Part shown: positions 14,001 through 22,089 of the stretch, one piece after another
Layout: every line of letters starts with the position of its first letter
How positions within the stretch are numbered: position 1 is the first letter of the stretch
IMG/VR virus record: IMGVR_UViG_3300046009_004071
Location: 1-32,348 of that record
Length of the DNA: 32,348 nucleotides
Direction: 5' to 3' (one strand)
Source of the DNA: a virus
The notes under the pieces: generated by a model
Told to the model about the DNA's origin: nothing
What the model saw: the letters and a program-made list of their open reading frames with translations, nothing else
Databases searched by the model: none
Made by a program: the position numbers and the translations under genes

Positions 14001-14243
14001 ATGGCAACACAAAGAACCTTTACTAGACAGACCTACGGTAAGAACCCACAAACCTTATACAGATGGTCTACAACCCTTGGACCACAAGATAAACTTAAAA
14101 CTAAGTCTACGGTTGTTAAAGGGTGTGACGCTTTACCGAATAGTCAAGGTGAGGATTGGACAAACGGTTATGTGTATGAAGTGGTAGTAGTTGATGGTCA
14201 AGTTAAGAAATTGGCTTATGTTGCGTGTGATTATGTTGCGTAA
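14001..14243 (+). CDS. Small conserved protein between terminase and portal (80 aa)
   Basis: This 80-residue basic protein begins MATQRTFTRQTYGKNPQTLY and ends in strand-like sequence (NGYVYEVVVVDGQVKKLAYV, then ACDYVA). It has two cysteines and no named family. It lies 19 bases after terminase and 49 bases before portal, so it is probably a virion or assembly component. In T4 this gap holds the sheath and tube genes, but this protein is far too small to be either. Its leader contains ATATAAATAACA, a weak late-promoter-like sequence. Confidence 0.7.
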   Translation: MATQRTFTRQTYGKNPQTLYRWSTTLGPQDKLKTKSTVVKGCDALPNSQGEDWTNGYVYEVVVVDGQVKKLAYVACDYVA

Positions 14244-14271
14244 ATGAATTCATTTTTTCGGATTCTAAGAT

Positions 14272-14285
14272 ATATTTAAATAAAT
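14272..14285 (+). promoter_or_regulatory. Weak late-type promoter element before portal
   Basis: ATATTTAAATAAAT ends 7 bases before the portal ATG at 14293. It keeps the ATATTTA core and spacing of the recurring element but lacks the leading C and the usual TTAT tail. Confidence 0.35.
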
Positions 14286-14292
14286 CAAAATA

Positions 14293-16341
14293 ATGAGCAA
14301 AGAACAAACAGTATTTCAGAGGTTAACCAGCGTGTTCACCCCTTACGGCATAGATCAAGATAAGATAAGCAATAAGTATTCAATACAATCTGATGAACTT
14401 ATTCGGACTACATCTAAGGCTGAGTTTGAAACAAAATCATTACAGGCCAGACAGAATAAATTCTTAGGCGGTCTATGGCAGAGGGTTGAGAATGAGACTT
14501 TCCAAAAAGCAGTTCAGTACGAAATTACGAGGATTGGTGGTTACTCTGATTTTGAGGCCATGGAGTTCTACCCTGAAATCGCAGCAACCCTCGATATACT
14601 TTCGGAAGAATCCACCACTGTCAACGATATAGGTCGAGTATTGAACATATATTCTAATTCACCTAGGGTTAAAGGCGTCCTTGAGGATTTGTTTTTCAAT
14701 CGGTTGGATATCCACACAAGTTTACCTATGTGGATTAGGAATTTGGTAAAATATGGGGATAATATGGTTTTTTTGAATACTGACGATAAACGAGGTGTCA
14801 TTGGCGCAAAACAGTTACCAAACTTTGAAATTGAACGGAGAGAGGGTGGTGTTTACGATGCAGTTTATTCTAGGGCTGTGAATTCATCAGAACCCAAAAA
14901 TGATAAGGTCAAATTTTATTGGAGGGGGAAAGACTTAGAATTTGAGAACTGGCAGATAGCACATTTTAGACTATTAGGTGATGATAGACGTTTACCATAT
15001 GGGACCAGCGTCCTCGAAAAGGCCAGACGCATATGGAAACTCTTATTGTTATCTGAAGATGCTATGATGGTTTACCGAATCACAAGAGCACCTGAGCGTA
15101 GAATATATAAGATATTCGTAGGTAACGTTGACCCAGAAGACGTGCAATCGTATATCAACGAAATCGCAAACAGATTTAAGCGTATGCCGATTATCGACCC
15201 AAAAACAGGTCAATTGGATTTGAGAATGAATGTATTGGGTAACGATCAAGACATATTCGTACCTGTTAGGGATGAATCCGCACCTAGTCCGATTGAGACG
15301 TTGCCAGGTGGATCAAATCTTGGTGAAATCGCAGACATTGAGTACCTCCAGAGAAAGTTATTCACCGCATTAAGGGTACCTAAAGCCTTTTTAGGTTTTG
15401 ATGAGGCTCAAGGTGAAGGTAAGAACTTGGCCTTATTGGATATCAGGTTTGCTAGAACAATCAATAGAATACAACAAGCGGTCATTCAAGAACTAAATAA
15501 GATTGCGATAATACACTTATTGCTCTTGGGTTTTGATGATGAATTGGATAACTTCACAATAACGATGAATAACCCATCGACACAGGCTCAAATGTTGAGG
15601 ATTCAGAATCTTCAACAAAAAGTGACTCTGGTCAAGGACGCGGTAAGTGATATAGGCAATGGTTTCGGTACGATGTCATTAACTAGGGCCAGACGAGAGA
15701 TACTTGGCTGGAGTGATGACGAGAACCGACAAGACCTTCTTGAACAAAGGATGGAAAAGGCCGCTTCAGCTGAATTGGCCAACACTGCGAACGTTATCAA
15801 ATATACGGGGCTATTCGATAAGGTTGATAAACTGTATGGTGATATGGAAATCGCCAGAATGGGTGGTGTCGTACCTGAGATGGGTGAGGATGGTGAAGCA
15901 ACTGATACCAGTGGCGGAGGTGGTGGCTTCGGAGGTGGTGGTGGCTTCGGAGGTGGTTTGGATTTGGGAGGCGGCTCTGACGTTGAGTTTGAAGAGGCTG
16001 AAGGTGAGGAGGCTGAAGGTGAGGAGATACCATCACCGACTGAAGGTGAAGCAACCCCTGAAGCGCCAGCAGCTGAGCCAGTTCCAGAGATAGGTGAAAG
16101 CTTAAGTCGCACTGAAAAACTATTGACCGAGGAAATAATAAAACTTAAGAAACAAGTGCAACCAAGGGTTGACAAGTACAAGGATATCTACATGAATCGT
16201 CTTTTGGAATCTATACACACTCCTAGTATTGAGGCCAAAATCAACGAGAATAAAGTTAAAATGTACGATAAAGGATTTAAGCTTAATAACGAAATAAATG
16301 AAATTTTAAAAGATATTGACGGAGTTATCAAACAAAAATAA
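14293..16341 (+). CDS. Portal protein (gp20-like)
   Basis: This 682-residue protein forms the ring at the capsid vertex through which DNA enters and to which terminase and neck dock. The portal signature of T4-like phages is visible: YSDFEAMEFYPEIAATLDIL near 85-104, NDIGRVLNIYSNSPRVK, then the membrane-like clip region and LLLSEDAMMVYRITRAPERR near 252-271. TLPGGSNLGEIADIEYLQRK and LRVPKAFLGFDEAQGEGKNL follow near 336-380. It is longer than T4 gp20 (524 aa). The extension near 537-600 has a Gly-rich stretch of two GGGGGFG-type units and an acidic EEAEGEEAEGEE repeat, then a helical C-terminus. Position between terminase and protease agrees with the T4 order. Confidence 0.95.
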   Translation: MSKEQTVFQRLTSVFTPYGIDQDKISNKYSIQSDELIRTTSKAEFETKSLQARQNKFLGGLWQRVENETFQKAVQYEITRIGGYSDFEAMEFYPEIAATLDILSEESTTVNDIGRVLNIYSNSPRVKGVLEDLFFNRLDIHTSLPMWIRNLVKYGDNMVFLNTDDKRGVIGAKQLPNFEIERREGGVYDAVYSRAVNSSEPKNDKVKFYWRGKDLEFENWQIAHFRLLGDDRRLPYGTSVLEKARRIWKLLLLSEDAMMVYRITRAPERRIYKIFVGNVDPEDVQSYINEIANRFKRMPIIDPKTGQLDLRMNVLGNDQDIFVPVRDESAPSPIETLPGGSNLGEIADIEYLQRKLFTALRVPKAFLGFDEAQGEGKNLALLDIRFARTINRIQQAVIQELNKIAIIHLLLLGFDDELDNFTITMNNPSTQAQMLRIQNLQQKVTLVKDAVSDIGNGFGTMSLTRARREILGWSDDENRQDLLEQRMEKAASAELANTANVIKYTGLFDKVDKLYGDMEIARMGGVVPEMGEDGEATDTSGGGGGFGGGGGFGGGLDLGGGSDVEFEEAEGEEAEGEEIPSPTEGEATPEAPAAEPVPEIGESLSRTEKLLTEEIIKLKKQVQPRVDKYKDIYMNRLLESIHTPSIEAKINENKVKMYDKGFKLNNEINEILKDIDGVIKQK

Positions 16342-16358
16342 CAATTACTGCCATTATT

Positions 16359-16376
16359 CATATTTATAAATATAAA
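16359..16376 (+). promoter_or_regulatory. Late-type promoter element
   Basis: CATATTTATAAATATAAA ends 10 bases before the ATG at 16387. The stretch is partly palindromic and also contains TATAAATA, the T4 late-promoter sequence, in the same orientation. Confidence 0.55.
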
Positions 16377-16386
16377 CTATCGCACC

Positions 16387-17142
16387 ATGTATAATTTTGG
16401 TTCACTTTTAGACAGTCTAAAAGAATTCGTTGTAGACTCCGTTGTCAATAAAACGCCTTATGACAAGAAACAATTAGGTTCAGTACTTAGGCTTATTAAA
16501 GAGAATCGCGTTTTATACACGCAGTTCAAAGTGTTCGAGAACGTTAGGACACATCACAGTGAGGACGATTTCGTCATATCAGAATTCATATCTGAAACCG
16601 TTAAACAATTGGACGGAATTAGCCGAAAAGATATCATAAAAGCTAATCGTTTGTTTAAAGAATCTTTGGATATGTTGACCAATAAAAGAGATTTGGTTGA
16701 ATCTATCGCAATCAATTCAGATATAGCTAAACTCATTTTCTCCAATGACGTTAAAGAACGGGCTGCGGTAAAAGGTAGTATCAAAGAACATATCAAAAAT
16801 AATACTATTGAGAAACCTGTGACAGGGGATTATGTGCCTACTGATATGTTGGCCAAAGTTTTAGTTGATAGATTCAATAAGAAGTATGCTGAACTTTCTG
16901 AGTCAGATATAACGTTGGTGAAATCACTTATGAGCGATGACAAAGTAACGCAAGAAACCGAATTCAACGCTATCATCAAAGAGTGTTTGAACAGAGTTAA
17001 CAGTCAGATTTCCGAAAGTGATGCGACAGTCAAAGAAAAACTATTGTTAGTCAAAGAAAGATTGTTAGATATGGGTTTTGTTTCTGAAACGTATGAACAG
17101 GATATGATTAAAATGATAAACTTAAAAGATTCATTGAATTAA
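16387..17142 (+). CDS. Helical protein in the head-assembly cluster (251 aa), unknown
   Basis: This 251-residue protein is almost entirely helical with many charged residues (FGSLLDSLKEFVVDSVVNKT, LGSVLRLIKENRVLYTQFKV, VKEKLLLVKERLLDMGF). It has one cysteine and no membrane segment. It occupies the place between portal and prohead protease where T4 has small prohead-core genes (gp67 and gp68). It may therefore be an internal scaffold-core component, but sequence similarity is not visible to me and it is much larger than those. The next gene starts one base after its stop, so the two are translationally linked. A clear late-type promoter precedes it. Confidence 0.7.
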   Translation: MYNFGSLLDSLKEFVVDSVVNKTPYDKKQLGSVLRLIKENRVLYTQFKVFENVRTHHSEDDFVISEFISETVKQLDGISRKDIIKANRLFKESLDMLTNKRDLVESIAINSDIAKLIFSNDVKERAAVKGSIKEHIKNNTIEKPVTGDYVPTDMLAKVLVDRFNKKYAELSESDITLVKSLMSDDKVTQETEFNAIIKECLNRVNSQISESDATVKEKLLLVKERLLDMGFVSETYEQDMIKMINLKDSLN

Positions 17143-17143
17143 T

Positions 17144-17530
17144 ATGTCAGTAGCAGTAAGAAAACACATTGTCGAAGTTTCCAGCCGTGACTTGATACCT
17201 AATGTAAGTTATGACCAATGGTTTGAACTGGATTTATGCGAAGGTGCATTATGTAAGAGAATAAAGACACCTGAAGACTATAATGGATTTTTGCTAAGAT
17301 ATAAAAAAGGTTTAAGTATTCCTAAGCATAGAAATAATGATGAATATCACATACTTCAAGTTAAAGATGGTGTAGTATTAGATTTAGTCACAAACGATGT
17401 TTATACTAAAGGGGATACGATTGTCTTTGATAAAGGGCAAGAACACGAATTGAAATGTATCGAGGAAGCATACGTTTTCTGTATGATGACCGATAACTAT
17501 GAAGTGGTAAAAAAATTAACCCAAATATAG
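17144..17530 (+). CDS. Cupin-fold protein (128 aa)
   Basis: This 128-residue protein has a single cupin barrel at about residues 45-120. The first cupin motif is visible as SIPKHRNNDEYHILQVKDG (His and Glu spaced as metal ligands) and the second as KGDTIVFDKGQEHELKCI (GD, then H). The fold can bind a metal or sugar-like ligand; the substrate cannot be told from sequence. It starts one base after the upstream helical gene and lies inside the head cluster, which is unusual for an enzyme-like fold, so a virion-associated or regulatory role is possible. Confidence 0.75.
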   Translation: MSVAVRKHIVEVSSRDLIPNVSYDQWFELDLCEGALCKRIKTPEDYNGFLLRYKKGLSIPKHRNNDEYHILQVKDGVVLDLVTNDVYTKGDTIVFDKGQEHELKCIEEAYVFCMMTDNYEVVKKLTQI

Positions 17531-17587
17531 TTGAAATAACTTGACCTAGACCGATTATTAATGTATTATTAAACAAATATTTTAATA

Positions 17588-18013
17588 ATGCATAAAAAAG
17601 GAAAAACCGTACAATTAAATAATTTCAACAACCATAAGGTAAAGTACGGCACGATTGACGTAACAGATAACAAATCGGTTTATTTGACTCTGTCAACTTG
17701 GATTACCCCGAAAAACACTAATGCACAACCAGAACAACTGGTAAGCACAATCAATAAGCGCGTTAGAACACACATACACGCATATCTGAACACTGTTACC
17801 AATCACGGATTCAGGTATATCGTAGATACAGATTTAAGAAGTTCTGGTATCCGAACAGGTAAAAAAAGTTTTATGTCCTCAGACATAACTTTATTCGTCA
17901 ACACGAAATTTGATAATATTTCTGATTACATTGAAAAGATGTCAGAGTATATTATAACTAATATCGAAACAGATTACGCCCAACTATTAGATTTCAGCAA
18001 GAATAAAAAATAA
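17588..18013 (+). CDS. Unknown protein before the prohead protease (141 aa)
   Basis: This 141-residue basic protein starts MHKKGKTVQLNNFNNHKVKY. It continues with alternating strands and helices (KSVYLTLSTWITPKNTN, LVSTINKRVRTHIHAYL, SDITLFVNTKF, YIEKMSEYIITNIETDY). It has no cysteine and no named family. A cluster of Thr, His and Arg residues in the centre may bind nucleic acid or other charged partners; that is a guess. It lies between the cupin gene and the protease gene. An AT-rich leader (17561-17587) resembles the late element only loosely (GTATTATTAAACAAAT). Confidence 0.65.
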   Translation: MHKKGKTVQLNNFNNHKVKYGTIDVTDNKSVYLTLSTWITPKNTNAQPEQLVSTINKRVRTHIHAYLNTVTNHGFRYIVDTDLRSSGIRTGKKSFMSSDITLFVNTKFDNISDYIEKMSEYIITNIETDYAQLLDFSKNKK

Positions 18014-18028
18014 TTTATCGACATGGTG

Positions 18029-18044
18029 CATATTTATTATAAAA
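18029..18044 (+). promoter_or_regulatory. Late-type promoter element before prohead protease
   Basis: CATATTTATTATAAAA ends 7 bases before the ATG at 18052. It is identical to the element at 18770-18785 and best represents the consensus. Confidence 0.6.
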
Positions 18045-18051
18045 TGCAACT

Positions 18052-18747
18052 ATGTCGAATGTATCGATTTTAAGAGCTGGAGAAACTGGGTTCGGGTATC
18101 TGATTGAACGTGACGCGGGTTATATTTCGCCTGACGACAAAAGAAACTATTCATTTATCAATGAAATGAAGAAGTTTGAGCAAGGCTCGAACGTTATAGC
18201 TGAACCGTATTATATCTACGCGGTGCTACAAAAATACGGAGTTAAGAATAGAAACGGAAGAGTATACCCTGAAGATATCCTTAAATCACAGTCTAAGGCT
18301 TATCAAGTCTTAATTGACGAGAGACATGCTATTGGTGAACTTGACCACCCTGCCGAATCCATTATCGCAGGTGATAGAATTTCACATAACATCGTTGAGA
18401 TGTGGTGGGAAGGAAATGTCCTTATGGGTAAGATTGAGATTCTTATGTCACCAGGTTTCATTAACCTCGGTATAGTATCCACCACAGGAGACCAAGTAGC
18501 AAACTTACTTAGACACAGAATCAAAATAGGCGTCTCATCAAGAGGCGTCGGTTCCATTGAGGATGTTCACGGAATACAAGTGGTACAGAATGACTTTGAA
18601 CTTATTTGTTGGGATATTGTGACAAATCCAAGTACACCTGGTTCTTGGATATTCAACGATTTAAATAAATCTTCAGCTATGAAGATGGAAGTGGTAGAAT
18701 CTAAACATAAGATAATCAGCGGATTAGATAAATTTTTATTAGGTTAA
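18052..18747 (+). CDS. Prohead maturation protease (gp21-like)
   Basis: This 231-residue protein is close in size to T4 gp21 (212). The herpesvirus/T4-type serine protease fold is supported by KNRNGRVYPEDIL at 65-77, the catalytic His in ERHAIGELDHPAESI (H99), a strand region SHNIVEMWWEGNVLMGKIEI, and the nucleophile in IGVSSRGVGS (S162 or S163). The C-terminal DFELICWDIVTNPSTPGSWI block is typical of the family. In T4 the enzyme digests the scaffold and trims capsid and other proteins after (L/I)xE sites before DNA packaging. Its own late-type promoter and the scaffold and capsid genes just downstream fit that role. Confidence 0.93.
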   Translation: MSNVSILRAGETGFGYLIERDAGYISPDDKRNYSFINEMKKFEQGSNVIAEPYYIYAVLQKYGVKNRNGRVYPEDILKSQSKAYQVLIDERHAIGELDHPAESIIAGDRISHNIVEMWWEGNVLMGKIEILMSPGFINLGIVSTTGDQVANLLRHRIKIGVSSRGVGSIEDVHGIQVVQNDFELICWDIVTNPSTPGSWIFNDLNKSSAMKMEVVESKHKIISGLDKFLLG

Positions 18748-18769
18748 AAATTTTTTTTCAACATCATAA

Positions 18770-18785
18770 CATATTTATTATAAAA
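18770..18785 (+). promoter_or_regulatory. Late-type promoter element, distal copy before scaffold
   Basis: CATATTTATTATAAAA lies in the 126-base gap between protease and scaffold genes, about 88 bases before the scaffold ATG. It is identical to the element before the protease. Confidence 0.55.
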
Positions 18786-18822
18786 CTGATACAAATTTTT
18801 TTATCCGTTTGTGACACTATTG

Positions 18823-18838
18823 CATATTTATTAGAAAA
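18823..18838 (+). promoter_or_regulatory. Late-type promoter element, proximal copy before scaffold
   Basis: CATATTTATTAGAAAA is a second copy 53 bases downstream of the first, 35 bases before the scaffold ATG at 18874. The leader is A-rich with no Shine-Dalgarno sequence. Two promoters in series would fit very high output of scaffold and the capsid gene behind it. Confidence 0.55.
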
Positions 18839-18873
18839 AACCATTAATAAGAAAAATACAAATTAAAAAAAAA

Positions 18874-20127
18874 ATGGCAAAACAACAAGAAACAGATTTT
18901 GTGAAAGAAGCGCTTTTGGACATTCAGTCCATTAAAGCAGCTTTAACTGAAAACGCGAAAGAAACACTTCGGGCAATCGCTAGGGAAGAAATTGACAGCG
19001 TGATCAATGAGTCGTTATCTGAGGATGACGATTTCGAAGAAGAGGATGTTGAAGGTGAAATGGAAGGTTCTGAGGAAGGTGAGACTGATGTCGATGCCAA
19101 TCCTTATGATGGGGAGACTGAAGGCGATGAGCTGGATGTTGATTCATTAGAAGGTGATGATGAACTTGAAATCGAACTCGATGACACCGAAATGGGCGGT
19201 GAAGATGAAGTCGACATGGACGATATGGACGTGGTTGACGTTGATCTATCAGACGCACCAGATGAGGAAGAAATCGATTTGACTGACGCTTCTGATGATA
19301 TGGTATTATCAGTTTATAAAGAACTGACCGATACCGATGAAATTGAGGTCATTGGTGACGAGATTCACATGGACATCAAGGAACCTGGAAAGTTCATCCT
19401 TAAACCAAAACAATCAGCCGTAGAAATCAAAGTTGATGATGAATTGGGAATGGAAGAAGAAATGGAAATGGAAGGCGAAATGGGAATGGAAGAAGAAATG
19501 GACGAGACCATATATGAAGTATATATGGACGAAGAAGCCGATGAGATGGAGGAAGGTTATGAAATGGAGGAAACTGTCGAGGAGGGCGAAATTGACGAGG
19601 AAGAAATGCTTGATGAAGCTATTCCTGTCGGAAGTGCTCAGGCCCGTAGGGTGCCAGGTCGTAATACCCCAATCAAAGGTGCTGGTGCCAAAGGTGTCAA
19701 GGTGGAGTCAAAAGCTTCAGAATATGAAAAGCTTCTGACCGAATCAACGAAACTTAAAAAAGAGAACGAAATCTTCAAAGAGAACCTGATCAATTTCAGA
19801 AAGACTCTGGCTGAGACCGCTCTCTACAACTTCAATCTGACCTACGTTACTAAGATTTTCTTGGAGCATGCTACAACTAAAGACGAGAAAGTCAGCATCA
19901 TGGAAAGATTCGATGGCGTTAAATCTATTAAAGAATCCAAAGCTCTCTATGATAAGATTGTAAATGAAATGGGTTCAAGGAAGACAATCAGCGAAAGCGT
20001 ATCGAAACTCGATAAGTCTGTTGCTTCTGGAAAATCCAACTTAAGCGAACATACCGCTTATGTAGATAATGAAACCGCTCGTATCCGTGAACTGATGGAG
20101 AGAGTGGAAGGTAAGAAATTACTATAA
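18874..20127 (+). CDS. Prohead scaffold/core protein (gp22-like)
   Basis: This 417-residue protein lies between protease and major capsid, where T4 encodes the gp22 scaffold. Residues 45-250 are extraordinarily acidic, with long Glu/Asp runs and repeated EEEMEME-type units. A small strand-rich island interrupts them (DEIEVIGDEIHMDIKEPGKF near 151-170). The C-terminal third is basic and helical (ESTKLKKENEIFKENLINFR near 290-309), as expected of the part that contacts the capsid shell. It would fill the prohead as a temporary core and be digested by the protease. Candidate (L/I)xE sites are present, for example LTE. Acidic repeats make direct family comparison unreliable; the call rests on position and composition. 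Confidence 0.85.
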   Translation: MAKQQETDFVKEALLDIQSIKAALTENAKETLRAIAREEIDSVINESLSEDDDFEEEDVEGEMEGSEEGETDVDANPYDGETEGDELDVDSLEGDDELEIELDDTEMGGEDEVDMDDMDVVDVDLSDAPDEEEIDLTDASDDMVLSVYKELTDTDEIEVIGDEIHMDIKEPGKFILKPKQSAVEIKVDDELGMEEEMEMEGEMGMEEEMDETIYEVYMDEEADEMEEGYEMEETVEEGEIDEEEMLDEAIPVGSAQARRVPGRNTPIKGAGAKGVKVESKASEYEKLLTESTKLKKENEIFKENLINFRKTLAETALYNFNLTYVTKIFLEHATTKDEKVSIMERFDGVKSIKESKALYDKIVNEMGSRKTISESVSKLDKSVASGKSNLSEHTAYVDNETARIRELMERVEGKKLL

Positions 20128-20160
20128 TAACAATAATAACTAAAAAAAAACAAAAAACAA

Positions 20161-21966
20161 ATGTCACATCTATTAACTTCTGGTATGGTCGGTAACATCG
20201 GCCTTAACCACATGAAAGAAGTAAGGAAGAAGGTCCAAGAGAAATGGGATCAAACGGGCTTCCTTACAGGTCTTAAAGGCCACGTGAAAGAAAACATCGC
20301 TCAGCTGTATGAGAACCAAGCTTCTAGCTTGATCACAGAAAGCACCACAGCGCAGTCTTCTGGATCATTCGAAACCGTTGTATTCCCAATCGTAAGACGC
20401 GTATTCTCTAAGCTTCTGGCTAACGATATCGTATCTGTACAAGCTATGAACCTGCCTATCGGTAAGCTGTTCTTCTTCGTACCTGTTACGTCTTCTAGGG
20501 TTAACGGTTCGGGTGTAGCTGGTAACGACTACGACACCGTTCCTTACGGCACTACTTTCTCAGCTCATACTGGTATGAACCAACTTCCTGAGTGTGTTGG
20601 TGTAGGTGGTTGTGTAGTAACCCCATTCTTACAGAAAAATCTATATGATATTTTCTACAATGATGGTTTGTTTGATAACTCTAAAGGTACTCTTACTATT
20701 CAAGTTGGATTTGTAAACAAAGTTGCCTTGAATACTAACGGTACATTCTCTGATGTTGCACCTTCGGCTACATTGGCTACTGCGACAGACGGGTCTGTTC
20801 GTGAAGTAATCGTTCGTGTATCTGGTTTCAGCAGCACTAATAAAGGTCGTTTGACTGGTCCTGATGGTAACCAAATGGATACTGAGTCATTCTTGGCATC
20901 CTTAGTTGTCGTTAACTCAGGTTCAACAATCTTAGATGCAAATGGTGATACTATTATCGGTGCATCTTCAGTGACTGACGGTACCAATAAAGTTCCATTC
21001 CGCGTTGTAACTCAAAAATATGGTAAAGGTATCGTTGATTATGATGATGTCTGTGATTCAGCTGGTCATATCTATCTAGGTCTAGACCTTATTCACCCAG
21101 TATCTATCAATGCTACTAATACTACATTTGACGGTTATATTGGTATGTCTGCAACTACTGCTAGTGCAACTACTTTTGGTGTTGCTTGGGCTAAATATGC
21201 TACTCTTGAATTCGAAACTGAAATGGGTGAGGTATCCTTCCGTCTTGATGAGGTTGTAGTATCTGTTGAAGAGCGTAAGCTTCGTGCTACTTGGTCTCCT
21301 GAGCTTGCTCAAGACGTAAGTGCATTCCATAACATCGATGCTGAAGCTGAACTTACTGCTCTTCTTTCTGAGCAAGTTGCTTCTGAAATCGACCGCGAAA
21401 TTCTTCGTGACCTCCGTAGCCTTGGTGCTTGGCAGTTGCGTTGGGATTACTACGGATGGAGAAAGGCTAGCAGCGCTTCTAACGCTTACACTCAGAAGGA
21501 CTGGAATCAGACCCTTATCACTAAGGTCAACCAGATTTCAGCTCAAATCCATAAGTCAACCCTTCGCGGTGGTGCTAACTTCATCGTAGTATCTTCAGAG
21601 ATTTCTGCAATCTTCGATGACCTTGAGTACTTCCACGTAAGTGATGCTTCTCCTGAGCAAGATCAGTATAACATGGGTATCGAGCGTATCGGTTCTTTGG
21701 GTGGTCGTTACCAAGTGTACCGTGACCCATATGCACCAGCTTGGTCTATGATTATCGGTCACAAAGGTAAGTCTCTGTTGGATACAGGTTATGTTTACGC
21801 ACCTTACGTGCCTATGCAGTTGACCCCAACTATGTACAATCCATTCAATTTCGCTCCAGTAAAAGGGATTATGACACGTTACGCGAAGAAAGCGGTTAAC
21901 AACCGATTCTACGGAGCGATCCGCGTAGATGGTGTACCTACCTTTAACGTAGCTGAACTGCGCTAA
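20161..21966 (+). CDS. Major capsid protein (gp23-like)
   Basis: This 601-residue protein, longer than T4 gp23 (521), builds the capsid shell on the HK97 fold. Residues 1-60 are an N-terminal region likely removed by the prohead protease after LITE (57-60), as T4 gp23 is trimmed near residue 65. The shell domain is recognisable in SGSFETVVFPIVRRVFSKLL, SVQAMNLPIGKLFFFVP, RKLRATWSPELAQDVSAFHN and SEQVASEIDREILRDLRSLG. YQVYRDPYAPAWSMIIGHKG and the C-terminal FYGAIRVDGVPTFNVAELR agree. Residues about 160-345 look like an inserted surface domain with different third-base use. The gene has no promoter of its own and is followed by the strongest terminator in the window. Confidence 0.95.
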   Translation: MSHLLTSGMVGNIGLNHMKEVRKKVQEKWDQTGFLTGLKGHVKENIAQLYENQASSLITESTTAQSSGSFETVVFPIVRRVFSKLLANDIVSVQAMNLPIGKLFFFVPVTSSRVNGSGVAGNDYDTVPYGTTFSAHTGMNQLPECVGVGGCVVTPFLQKNLYDIFYNDGLFDNSKGTLTIQVGFVNKVALNTNGTFSDVAPSATLATATDGSVREVIVRVSGFSSTNKGRLTGPDGNQMDTESFLASLVVVNSGSTILDANGDTIIGASSVTDGTNKVPFRVVTQKYGKGIVDYDDVCDSAGHIYLGLDLIHPVSINATNTTFDGYIGMSATTASATTFGVAWAKYATLEFETEMGEVSFRLDEVVVSVEERKLRATWSPELAQDVSAFHNIDAEAELTALLSEQVASEIDREILRDLRSLGAWQLRWDYYGWRKASSASNAYTQKDWNQTLITKVNQISAQIHKSTLRGGANFIVVSSEISAIFDDLEYFHVSDASPEQDQYNMGIERIGSLGGRYQVYRDPYAPAWSMIIGHKGKSLLDTGYVYAPYVPMQLTPTMYNPFNFAPVKGIMTRYAKKAVNNRFYGAIRVDGVPTFNVAELR

Positions 21967-21989
21967 TCGTAAGATTTAGCGGATAATAT

Positions 21990-22024
21990 AAAGAGGCTGG
22001 CCTAGTGTCAGCCTCTTTTTTTTT
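21990..22024 (+). terminator. Rho-independent terminator after the capsid gene
   Basis: AAAGAGGCTG (21990-21999) pairs with CAGCCTCTTT (22009-22018) across a 9-base loop and runs directly into T's up to 22024. It lies 24 bases after the capsid stop and ends the head transcription unit. Confidence 0.9.
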
Positions 22025-22064
22025 GGTTAAAAATTAAAAAGGTTTATCTTTCAATATTTATATG

Positions 22065-22072
22065 TATATTTG
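22065..22072 (+). promoter_or_regulatory. Bacteroidota-type -7 element before homing endonuclease
   Basis: TATATTTG matches the TAnnTTTG -7 consensus of Bacteroidota vegetative promoters and lies 17 bases before the ATG at 22090, just after the terminator. No clear TTG element is found at the expected distance upstream, so the match is partial. Confidence 0.4.
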
Positions 22073-22089
22073 CATTAAATAATCAGAAC

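Noticed and set aside
15612-16181. 189-residue minus-strand frame opposite the portal C-terminus
   Set aside because: It is a mirror of the Gly- and Glu-rich repeats (giving Pro/Ser runs), lies fully inside the portal gene and has no leader or neighbours.
19004-19258. 84-residue minus-strand frame rich in His and Arg
   Set aside because: It is the reverse of the acidic scaffold codons and has no independent support.
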